Made by a program: the position numbers and the translations under genes. Shown piece after piece: positions 36,483 to 46,047 of a DNA stretch of 64,000 bases. Under the pieces are notes generated by a model. The model worked only from the letters and a program-made list of their open reading frames with translations, was not told where the DNA came from and did no database searches. How positions within the stretch are numbered: the first letter of the stretch is position 1; every line of letters starts with the position of its first letter. The stretch comes from Erodium maritimum (taxonomy: Eukaryota; Streptophyta; Magnoliopsida; Geraniales; Geraniaceae), in the NCBI GenBank assembly GCA_963921825.1, contig OY997589.1, positions 72,400,523-72,464,522 of the forward strand, read 5' to 3'.

Positions 36483-37041
36483 ACCCATGGAACTAATTAA
36501 TCAAGTCTTGATTAATTAGTACTAAGTAAGCAAAACAAGGATTCAGGTGTTGGAGATTCACTTCCCAACCTCATCTTGTCTTGCCATACTTAGCACCATA
36601 CTTGTCCTATTTACACCATGCTTCTCTACACCATATTTGTCCTTTATTGTTAGTTTATTATGTTGATGAAAGACATGCTTTAAATCTTCTTATTCAACAT
36701 AACAAAAGATGACAATAAATGAATGCAACTCCAACTTCTCTCTCAAGAATGAAACACACGGCTTAGCTTTCATTTCTCCATAATTTTGGTGTTCTTGAGT
36801 TCTAATAAGAAGAACTATGTGGCTTTGATTTTCGGGGTGGATACGTAGGCGTCTTGGAGACTCAAGCCAGTCATCTTTCCTTGGTGTTTTCTTCTCTTAT
36901 CTTGTTCTTGACCAATTGTTAGAAATGATGATTTCCTTTTGTTTTTGTGAATCTAATCGTGGTAGTTTTTCCTTGCATGGTCTCAGGTTTTATTTGCTTC
37001 TGATGCGAGTATGAGTTTATACCTTCCAACGAGACCCAACA
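36483..37041 (+). repeat. Diverged fragment of a related copia LTR
   Basis: It begins inside an LTR at GACCCATGGAACTAATTAA and ends GAGACCCAACA, paralleling the right third of the adjacent 3' LTR but more diverged. It abuts the truncated LINE at 37042. It is probably the remnant of an older relative. Confidence 0.75.
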
Positions 37042-37099
37042 TTGACAACCCAAAATAGCAGTAACCTCTTCAACTGAAACTGAATTGGCATTGAGGAGA

Positions 37100-39255
37100 A
37101 GGACCTTAGATTTGTGGAAGTTAATCTTAAGACCAGTGGCTTGTTGGAGGCAACTAAGTGTATGTTTCAAGTGAAGAGCTTGTTGAAGTCCAGCCTTAAT
37201 GAATATTAATGTATCATCAACAAATTGTAGGTGAGAAATTTGGGGCCTTGATCATTACACTTTATCCTAGAGAACATGTCTGATTCAATTCCTTTCTCCA
37301 TGAGTTGATGCAAACACTCAGCTATTAAAGCAAATAGAAGTAGAGATAATGAGCAACCTTGCCTGAGACCTATGGATAGGGGGAAATCCTCAGATGGGGA
37401 GCCATTAATGAGAACAGATGAATAAGCTTTGACACAAATAGATATCTAAGAGATCCACTTATCCCCAAAGCCCATTCTTTTAAGTAAAATGAAGAGAGCA
37501 TCCCAATTTACATGGTCATATGCTTTTTCAAAATCAACCTTGAAGACAATCACTTTTTGCCTCGATAATTTAATGGTGTGTATGAGTTCAGAGGCAATAA
37601 GAATATCATCCATGATCTGTCTGCCTACAATAAAGCCTGATTATGTATCATGCACTAACTCATTCATCACTACCTTGAGCCTAGCAGCCAAGACTTTAGA
37701 GATTATTTTGTAACAGCTACCAATAAGGCTAATTGGTATGTACTCCTCAAAACTCACAGGAGAAGCAGCTTTAGGAATTAATGTGATGAAGGAAGAATCT
37801 AAACTTTTTCCAAGCATTACCCCTCCATAAAAATGAGACATAAATATCATAATATCTACTCTCACAATCTCCCAGCACACCTGGAAAATTTTCATTGAAA
37901 ATCCATCTGGTCCTGGAGCTTTTTCCCCATTGCATGCTTTTATTGCAGTGAACACTTCAGTTTTTGAGAAGGGACCCTCTAATCCCTGAGCTTGCACCAC
38001 AGTGAGAGAATTAAAAGGCAGAGAGGTAAGATCAATATTGATGGAAGTAGTGGCAGTGAATCTTTTCGCAAAATGAAGTTTGGCTGCAACTCTAATATCT
38101 GAAGGAGAAGGCCAGGTAACACCCTCCTCAATAACATGTGCTATAAACTTCCTTGAATGATTATAGTTTGCCACAATGTGAAATTTTGTTGTACATCTAT
38201 CCCCCTCCTTAGTCCACTGCATTCTAGCCTTCTCACACCAAATTTTGGCATGTAAGTTGATCTTTTGTATGAGCTTAGCAGCATTGAGGGCCCTTAGTGC
38301 AATTTCAGAAGGTAGAAGTTCTGTAGTTTCAATCAAAACATCTAAACTGTTAATGTCCAACTTCAAAGCTTCAATATCTTTGTCTAGCCAGCCAAACTTA
38401 TTGCTATTCCACTCCCTGAAAAAACCCTTCAAAGCTTTGAGTTTGTACCATAAAACATAAGAGGGAGATCCCACAACTTGTATGGAAGACCAGAATTGTT
38501 TGGTAGCCTTAAGAAAATCAAAATGAATAATCCAAGCATTAATGAATTTAAAGGGCCTTGGCCCCCAATAAATCCAAGGATTGCTGAGTAAAACTGGTTT
38601 GTGATATAGCAGACATCTACTCAAGAAAGATTGAGAGAAATTATTTAATGTAGAGAGCACTTGTGGAGTAATGAGGAACCTGTCCAACCTAGAAACAACT
38701 AAGCCTGTCACAAACCAGGTATACTTGCTCCCAATCAATTGTAAATCAATAGCCCCAATATCAACCAAGAAAGTATTGAAATCTCTAAGACTTGTGGCAG
38801 AAAAATAAGTCCCAGAATAACATTAAAGTCTACAGCTACCAGAAAAGAATCAAAGCAGTTTCTGATTTTAGAGCCAATGTCTACCCACAATAAAGCTCTC
38901 TCATGGATGTCACAAGGAGCATACACATTTAGAATGGAGATATCAATCTCAGGAGATAAAAACCTCCCAAACCAATAGATGACATGATCATCTATATGTG
39001 TATCAAGTTTGTCAAAGCTTGTTTTATTCCAAATTGTTATCAGCCCCCCCCCCCCCCCAGAATTTCCAATGGATGGTAAGAAAGCAATCTCTCAACTCTG
39101 TGAAAAACCACAACTAGCTAGAAATTGAAAAGGCAAAACACATAATTTAGTCTCATGCAGAAGAACCATATCCAGATTTTGCTTGCTGCACACGTTTCTA
39201 AAGGCTCTTCTCTTCTATCTAGAAGAAGCCCCTCTCATATTCCATGAGAGTATCC
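37100..39255 (-). pseudogene. LINE ORF2: endonuclease and partial reverse transcriptase
   Basis: LSWNMRGASSR and LHETK near 39250-39130 open the endonuclease. NVYAPCDIHERALLW-like and VAVDFNVI motifs follow near 38920-38840. A long open segment (38768-37641) spans the end of the endonuclease and the start of RT, with ARMQWTKEGDRCTTKFH, KAPGPDGFSMKIF near 37930 and FITLIPKAASP. Downstream, VFKVDFEKAYDHVNW (near 37540) and GLRQGCSLSLLLF (near 37370) are recognisable. Stops occur within the endonuclease, at 37643-37641 and in the RT. The last recognisable stretch reads ATGLKINFHKSKVLLLN near 37120. Confidence 0.85.
39044..39058. repeat. Poly-C tract of 15 bases
   Basis: A pure C run lies inside the LINE endonuclease region (poly-G on the LINE strand). 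Such runs are prone to length errors in both replication and sequencing. Confidence 0.8.
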
Positions 39256-40593
39256 TCATGGAGAGGATAATCTCTGAGTAAGAAGAGAGGCCAGTCTCTC
39301 CTCTAATTCTTCCGAATCACAAAATTCATCATCAGAAGTTGCCTCTAGATCAATAGTTAGGTTAACTTCATTTTCCAGATTATCAAATTGCTCAGCAACT
39401 AAATCATCAGCTATATAGGCTTTCAATCCCAAATCTTTACAATAATCCCAAGATCCTTCTCCACCAGATTTAATAGTTTTTGTGTGTTTGACAGGGTTTG
39501 TAAGAATTGTAGCAGATTTACAAACTGAAGTGTTGACATTGGATTTGGACCTAGTGTTGTATGCCACAACTGATGTACTACCTTTCTTGTGAGTTGATTT
39601 ACCCCCAAGGATTTTAATTACCGAGTAGTAATAGAGTGGTTTAAACTCAAACCCGAATTGTTTGAAATAATCCTTCCCACCAAATCCAAATTTTGAATAA
39701 AAGGAGCCAGGATTTTGGGGCCCAAACCATCTGCCAGAGGTGTAATGTCCATCTCCCCATTAATGCTAGCAGTTACCAATGAAGCCTTGTGTCCTAGCTC
39801 AGTTGTACCCATCCCATCTTCAACAGTGTGCTCCAAAGTTGTTGGTTGTAATTGTACGGTAGTGGCCGGAATATGGAATAGTATTTTCCTCCCTAAAAGA
39901 GTCGGGTGCTAGTAATGCCTCTTTGAAAGAGATGAGAGGCAAGGGAAACACATGAGAACTAGTGTGAGTAGAATTAGAAACAGTTATAGCAGGAAAATCT
40001 GTAAACTGCAAGTTCAGAGAATGTTCTTCCAAGATGTGTGTGTCATTACTCCCCTTGTCCCTTTGCACCAATGAATCTTTATCCAGACTGTGTTGTGTAG
40101 GTGAAGACTCAACCTTTTTTGAACTGTTAGGTGAAGATGGTTGTTGCTCAGAATCAGAAGTCACAATGATATTAAATTCACTTGACATAGAATCAGAATT
40201 GGTAGAGTCAGGTTCCCTAGCATGAGCATAATTCAGAGTCCCAGCACCAATGATAAGAACAACTGAAATATCAATTAGGCAAGACATGAATTAAAATGTA
40301 GGCTGCATCCAAATTATCTGTAAACCTTAAGATATTCCTGAGCATGAATTAAAATGTAGGCTACATCCAAATTATCTCCAGCCAGTGAACTGGGATGAGT
40401 ACACACATAAGTTCTCAAACCTTCAGTAGCAACTTGGAAATTCTCCTCGCAGCATCCCAAGATTGGTACACCATAGAGAGCCACCCAACTGAATTTCCCC
40501 CAGCTCAACACAATTCATTGTTGCCTTTGATTAGTGTACACCAAGAATTTAACCATCCAACTTCATCTTTCAAGGCCTCTTCCTCAATCCTTC
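39256..40593 (-). pseudogene. LINE ORF1, C-terminal part
   Basis: After the element D interruption, ORF1 resumes at 40593 (KDEVGWLNSW) with WVALYGVPILGCCEENFQVA at about 40490-40430. A Ser-rich acidic stretch follows at about 40230-40000. The last part (about 39570-39256) contains AYNTRSKSNVNT and an acidic tail (ATSDDEFCDSEELEERL). Frame changes separate these parts. The tail resembles the ORF1-like piece in the small insertion at 24117-24947. Confidence 0.72.
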
Positions 40594-42379
40594 TGTAATA
40601 ACCACTTCTGGTCAACGCCAGTCAAATCTGCGAAAAACAGGAAAATTTAAAAATTTTAAGACAGACACTTAAATGAACCCAAATACGACCCCGAGGGTCA
40701 TACCGGACATAAGTTGACCCCGATATCGACCAAAGTGAGTTCCGGGGGACTCAGGGCAACTTTCTGATCAATTTGGGAAACGTTGACTTTTCGCTGGAAA
40801 AGTCAACCGAGCGACGTTTTGGTCCATTCGAGGACCGTTTTGGATCCAAAAAGCTTAGCCGTCGTCGCAGCGGTCTTAGTTGAGCCGTTTCCTTCTATCC
40901 CGTGAAGTTTCGTAATTTCTTGGAAAAAGTGCCCGTTCGGGGCCCGAGACGGCCGAATTTCGCGAATCTGATTGAAAAATATCTACCAAGATATTTTTCT
41001 AACACACGGGACCCACAAAGACACGTGTCATGAATATGGTGGTGGTTGGTTTTTAAATTAAAGAAAAAGGTAATATGAGTGTTAGTTTGGTAATTAAATG
41101 GTTTGGTTGGTTTTTGAACTAATAAAAGAGTTGTGGCAGAGAGTGTGTTCGGCTAAGTGTGAAAGAAAGGGGTTTTTGGAGAGAGAAAATAGAGAGAGAA
41201 GGAGAAGGAGAAGGAGAAGAAGAGAGAAAGAGAAGGGGGTGTTTGGAGTTGTGACGTTTCTCGATCATCAAGCCGTTGGATCGTCTCAACGAAAGAAGAT
41301 TCAAGCTCACACCGTCATTCTCTACGGTGAGCACCTAACCGATTTTTGTTTTGGAACGTTTAAATTTTAGGGTTTGAGTTTAAACGATTCAAATATGGTT
41401 GGGGTTTGGTTAGAATTGGTTTAAAGATGAATGGTTGAGGTTGGGGGTTCGTTAGGAACGTTTTGGGGCGAAAAGGAAATTTTCCCATATGGTCGTGTGG
41501 GGCCCACTTGCCCGGGCCTCGGGTTTTTCGTGTTCGGGTGGGTTTGGACGATCCCCGAATCGATAATTCACACCCGGAACAAATTATGGAATTAAATTGT
41601 GAAAGTTGGAATTTACGGGTTTAGAAACTTTAAACGCTAATTAAATGACTCGGAAGTCGGAATTCGATTCCGTCGAGTGCCTAGGAACCCTTGAATTATT
41701 CTAAGACCGTAGAAACGAAAACGGGAATTTTCGGAGCCCCGGAAGGGCGTTTTCAAAACCCGGGCAGATTCGCCATGTCGGGCGAATCGGGCCTTTCGGG
41801 GTCCAATATCGACAATGTCGAGTAATTGGGAAGTTTGGGAGTGATCGACATTGTCGGGGTTACGTTTGGGCGTCAAGTTTATTGAATTTCAGTTTATTTC
41901 TGCGAGTTTAAAGTGCCTTAAAATTGTGTTCTTTTAGATCATGCCGCGGACCGAGGCAAGGGAAAGCTAGGCGAGTGACTGAGATCACGTCGGAGCTTGT
42001 TGGTTAGCTTTCGGAGAACACGCACGACGTAGGGAAAAGTAGCCGGATCTCGGCCCTGACTAGGGAAAGTTAACAGTAGAATTGCATGTGACACCGGGGT
42101 GTCGTGGGTTAAGTAAGTTATCGAATATTAGAAAGGCATGATACGGGAACGTAGCGAATATTGGAAATGCATGTGACACTTAGTAGTGTCGTAGTAGCAG
42201 AGAACTTAGCGTTATTAGAATTACTGGAGGCATATGACCATGCCCGGAGGTTGATTGCGAACTTATCGAGATTAGGAGTACTGGAGGCATATGACCATGC
42301 CCGGAGGTTGATTGTGAAACTGTTGATATTAGGACTGTTGGAGGCATTGGTTATGCCGGAGGTTGATTGTGTATTTTTT

Positions 42380-43345
42380 TGTGTCTTGGGTGGCCATGAG
42401 AGCCCGTATTTTTACTGTTGTGTCTTGGGTGGCCATGAGAGCCCGTACTTTACTGTTGTGTCTTGGGTGGCCATGAGTGCCCGCGGGGTTGTTGAACCCG
42501 TGTCTTTACTGTTGGTGTGCCTTGGGAGGCCGTGAGTGTTTGTGGGGTTGTTGAACCCGTGTTTTACTGTTGGTGTCTTGGGAGGCCGTGAGTGCCTGTG
42601 GGGTTGTTGAACCCGTGTCTTTACTGTTGGCGTGTCTTGGAAGGCCGTGAGTACCTGTGGGGTTGTTGAGCCCGTGAGTTACTGTTGGTGTGTCTTGGGT
42701 GGCCGTGAGTGCTTGTGGGGTTGTTGAGCCCGTGAGTTACTTTTGGTGTGTCTTGGTGGCCATGAGTGCCCGTGGGGTTGTTGAGCCCGTGAGTTACTGT
42801 TGGTGTGTCTTGGGTGGCCGTGAGTGCCCGTGGGGTTGTTGAGCCCGTGAGTTACTTTTGGTGTGTCTTGGTGGCCATGAGTGCCCGTGGGGTTGTTGAG
42901 CCCGTGAGTTACTGTTGGTGTGTCTTGGGTGGCCATGAGTGCCCGTGGGGTTGTTGAGCCCGTGAGTTACTGTTGGTGTGTCTTGGGTGGCCATGAGTGC
43001 CCGTGGGGTTGTTGAGCCCATGAGTTACTGTTGGTGTGTCTTGGGTGGCCATGAGTGCCCGTGGGGTTGTTGAGCCCGTGAGTTACTGTTGGTGTGTCTT
43101 GGGTGGCCATGAGTGCCCGTGGGGTTGTTGAGCCCGTGAGTTACTGTTGGTGTGTCTTGGGTGGCCATGAGTGCCCGTGGGGTTGTTGAGCCCGTGAGTT
43201 ACTGTTGGTGTGTCTTGGGTGGCCATGAGTGCCCGTGGGGTTGTTGAGCCCGTGAGTTATGGTTGGTGTGTCTTGGGAGGCCGTGAGTGCCCGTTGGGTT
43301 GTTGAGTCCGTGTTTTACTGTTAGTGTCTTGGGTGGCCATGAGTG
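42380..43345. repeat. 58-bp tandem repeat, about sixteen copies, in element D
   Basis: The unit contains TGTCTTGGGTGGCCATGAGT, GCCCGTGGGGTTGTTGA and GCCCGTGAGTTACTGTTGG. The period is 58 bp in the central, nearly identical copies; outer copies are shorter and more diverged. The hairpin-like pair GGGTTGTTGA...CCC is shared with the blocks of B and F. Confidence 0.88.
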
Positions 43346-43453
43346 CATGTGGAGTGTTGAACCTGTGTTGTTGCTGTTTGTTGAACTTTGCTTGTGATTG
43401 TGCTTGCCCGAGGTTAGTGACCCGACTGTGTGTCGGGAAGTGGTGTGGAAATT

Positions 43454-43641
43454 GGCTGGCCTGACCGAGTTCGAGTCTCGGGAGGTTGCGAGCGTTCTTT
43501 GGCTGGCCTGACCGAGTTCGAGTCTCGGGAGGTTGCGAGCATTCTTTGGCTGGCTTGACCGAGTTCGAGTCTCGGAAAGTTGCGAGCGCTCCTTGGCTAG
43601 CCTGACCGAGTTCGAGTCTCGGGAGGTTGTGAGCATTTGTA
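43454..43641. repeat. 47-bp tandem repeat, four copies, in element D
   Basis: The unit starts GGCTGGCCTGACCGAGTTCG and continues AGTCTCGGGAGGTTGCGAGC. Starts lie at 43454, 43501, 43548 and 43595, a constant 47-bp spacing. Confidence 0.9.
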
Positions 43642-44362
43642 GGCGATGAGAGGGCAGCTCCCCTTCCGACTAGCTATCGGAAAAGCAGCGCTGTATATAT
43701 CGCAAAAAGGTCGATCGCCTGGAGCCAGACAGGGATCGACAAAGCGCGTGGGGCAGGCTCGAGCCCAGCCGGTTAGCAACCGGCACTGAGCAGCTGACAG
43801 GAGTGCGATCCTTTGTGATCTTGTTTGGTGTGCGATCCTTTGTGATCTTGGGTGTTGCGTGGTGGTCTATCGTTTCTTTGGAGGAGGTCGTCAATCGTTG
43901 TGTCGGGTCTACTTGACGTGTCCGGTGTTGAGTCGGCTGAGGAAAGTATCAGTGTGTGGGTGTCGGTCGGGTTACTTGAGTTTGGGGATAGTGATCCCCG
44001 GCGTTGAGTTGGTTGTTGGTGTTACCGACATTGTCTGATAATTATGCCGTAGTCAGTCTGTTATCCGTGGTGGTGAGCGAACGCTCACCCCTAGCTGCTT
44101 TTCCTACAGGTACCGGTCGCAGGTTGGACCAGGTGAGCTTCCGAAGCTTGAAGAGCTAGGAGCGGGATTCTGGGTTTATTTTGAGTCTAGCGACGGATAC
44201 CATGCCTCGTCCACTTGTTGGGACGTATTTTTAAGTTGTAAATATTATTATTTTTTTGAACAAATGGTGGTTTTAAAGTGATTTATGAAAAAGGTTTCAA
44301 AGTGTTTTATTATTTTGAATGTTCGCGTCCCGAGTTCGGTTTACTGAAATTGGGGCGTGACA

Positions 44363-45102
44363 CCTTCTATCTGGAAAAAAGAGTAGAATCACTCTGTTGC
44401 CAAGATATTTGATGATCAGATTCCCTCCTCTTTCTGCTTTGAATGAAATCATTAAGGCTTGTATTGAGCTATCATTGTGTAGAACAACGAAATGACCCCT
44501 TTCAACCCAATTCATATGTGCTTCAATAACTTTCCCAGCAACCAAAGTTTTCTCAGGTGCAACCTCATCTTTCCTTCCAACTTCTTCCTCCTTGTTTGTT
44601 TTTTTCCTCCATTCCTTTGTGTTGCTGAAATTCCTTTGTTCCTTTTCCACTGTCCACACCTTCACTACAAATAATTTGTATCCTCTGAGAAAATAACCAT
44701 TAAAGATTTGTACGGCCCTCTCCAAACCTTGCTTAGTCTTGAAGGTTATGAACCCAAACCACCTTCCTCTACTATTAGGCCTCATCAGAGTTACGACCTT
44801 TAATATCTCTCCACACTCTAAGAAGAGTTTTATAACCATGTGTTTGTAGTTCACGGAGGTAAATTGTGCACAAATAACCTAAATTCTTCATTTCCATTAG
44901 TTGTAACTCTTCTTCCAGACTCCAAATTCTGAAATCCTCTTCCAGTTTCCATATCCTGAGCCACCAGATTTTGTTGAGGTAGTGTGACCACTGACTTTAA
45001 CCTTTGATTTGGTAGCTCTTGATGTATTGAAACCTCTCCTCTCTTTCTTCTTTGATCTTCAAAACCCGGTGGAGGTCCAATAGATGAAGAAGAACTTAGC
45101 AT
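44363..45102 (-). pseudogene. LINE ORF1, N-terminal part with RNA recognition motif
   Basis: ATG at 45102-45100 opens MLSSSSSIGPPPGFEDQRR. An RRM follows: FRLFVHNLPP (RNP2-like) at about 44890-44860, and GRWFGFITFKTKQGLERA (RNP1-like RWFGFITF) at about 44770-44720. A frame change and stop lie between these two halves near 44855. A Lys/Glu-rich linker and HFVVLHNDSSIQA follow. ORF1 proteins with an RRM form a known class of plant L1 elements, where the RRM binds element RNA. Element D breaks the frame at 44363. Confidence 0.8.
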
Positions 45103-45190
45103 TTTGTAAAAAAAAAAAAACAGAGAACTCAAGCGTATATGACCGTTGAAACGGAGTTGAAACGAAGCGGGAATGATCAAAATAATAAAA

Positions 45191-45400
45191 TTGGTGGAAA
45201 AAAATATTGCAAGTCTGATTTACGCTTAATTCGAATGGATTAAGGAAATAATATCATTAATTAATATTATGATATCGCATCCCAATTGAAATTGCAACCC
45301 TTACCATCGTGCGATTTCTAGGCTGGGATGAATTCGTATTTCGTACAAAATTGGCTAAGTCATACCTGAATATTATATATATATATATACACACACACAC
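45191..45400. repeat. AT-rich DNA with TA and CA microsatellites
   Basis: No gene is seen. A (TA)n run near 45373-45390 passes into (AC)n to about 45401 and borders the first inverted-repeat element. Confidence 0.5.
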
Positions 45401-45651
45401 AGGGGGACTATCAAGTACAAACCTATTTTTAAATCAGAACGTAGAACTAATCTGGGCCATTGATTATCCAAATCGGATGGCTATCGAAATTCAGGGGGGT
45501 AGGTGGTGATTGATTACGAAATCAATTAGAAGATATGCATTAATTAAAAAGATATGCATTAAATCTGAGTCTTTAATTCTACGATCTAAGGACCCAGATT
45601 GATAATGTTTAGTTCTGACGAAAGATAAAAGTTTGTAGCTGATAGTATTCC

Positions 45652-45652
<1 letters not shown>
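45401..45652. mobile_element. MITE-like element 1, bounded by TA microsatellites
   Basis: The left end GGGGACTATCAAGTACAAAC mirrors the right end (reverse complement GGAATACTATCAGCTACAAAC), and both ends share CAGAAC and a CTGGG-CCATTGAT or CTGGG-TCCTTAG block further in. It is about 250 bp and noncoding. TA runs lie on both sides, so a TA-type target duplication cannot be resolved. Confidence 0.6.
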
Positions 45653-45685
<33 letters not shown>

Positions 45686-45735
45686 TATATATATATATAT
45701 ATAGGATTATTTATATATATATATATAGGATTGGT
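45653..45735. repeat. TA microsatellite
   Basis: Runs of (TA)n with TTTATA and AGGATT interruptions separate MITE-like elements 1 and 2. Confidence 0.85.
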
Positions 45736-46028
45736 ATCAGGTACAAACCCCCCTTATTGTGCAAACTACGAACCCATGAGAGCCACAGAATCCCCCCAAA
45801 GTGATGTCAGCAGAGCGCACCAGATGTTGACACGTGGAAAATATATATATAAAACACCGCACCTTATTGTGCAAACTACGAACTCACCAGACGCTGCCAC
45901 GTGGCGCGCAGAGTGCTAATAGTTTGGGCGCACAGTGCTAATAGTCTCAAACTATTAGCACCGTGTTGCGCAAACTATCAGCACTAAACGTGCCACGTGT
46001 CAGCACCTGGTGAGTTCGTAGTTTGCAC
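45727..46028. mobile_element. MITE-like element 2 with a perfect 22-bp foldback end
   Basis: The left end GGATTGGTATCAGGTACAAAC resembles the ends of element 1. Inside, the 22-bp word at 45869-45890 (GTGCAAACTACGAACTCACC and two more bases) is the exact reverse complement of 46007-46028, enclosing 160 bp. A second inner pair, GTGCTAATAGTTTG with CAAACTATTAGCAC, nests within it. A partial copy of the outer arm occurs near 45756. Noncoding. Confidence 0.7.
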
Positions 46029-46047
46029 TATATATATATATATATGT

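Larger units (their letters stand above)
40594..44362 (-). mobile_element. Element D: 3.8-kb solo-LTR-like unit, inverted orientation
   Basis: On the plus strand it begins TGTAATAACCACTTC and ends GGGGCGTGACA, with a perfect 5-bp duplication CCTTC at 40589-40593 and 44363-44367. The first bases vary from the family TGTAAGAACC. It carries all three family stem-loops (40782-40807; about 41812-41860; 44072-44089) and the largest tandem block of the copies. It sits inside LINE ORF1, so it is younger than that LINE. Confidence 0.86.
37042..45190 (-). mobile_element. RRM-type L1 LINE, 3'-truncated, split by element D
   Basis: Reading right to left, ORF1 starts at 45102 and ORF2 endonuclease begins near 39255. 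RT runs from about 38000 to about 37100, where the element ends against an LTR fragment. The C-terminal zf-RVT and RNase H parts and the poly-A end are missing. Loss of the 3' end is not how LINEs normally truncate, so the LTR-element event probably removed it. Element D (40594-44362) interrupts ORF1. The 5' limit near 45190 is approximate. Confidence 0.85.

Noticed and set aside
42161-42535. 124-codon plus-strand open frame, and minus-strand frames at 42679-43021 and 43199-43636
   Set aside because: All lie in the tandem blocks of element D and have simple repeated translations such as GHPRHT and VAMSA.
42380-43641. CRISPR-like array
   Set aside because: Units are contiguous head-to-tail with no unique spacers and lie in a eukaryotic LTR-like element.
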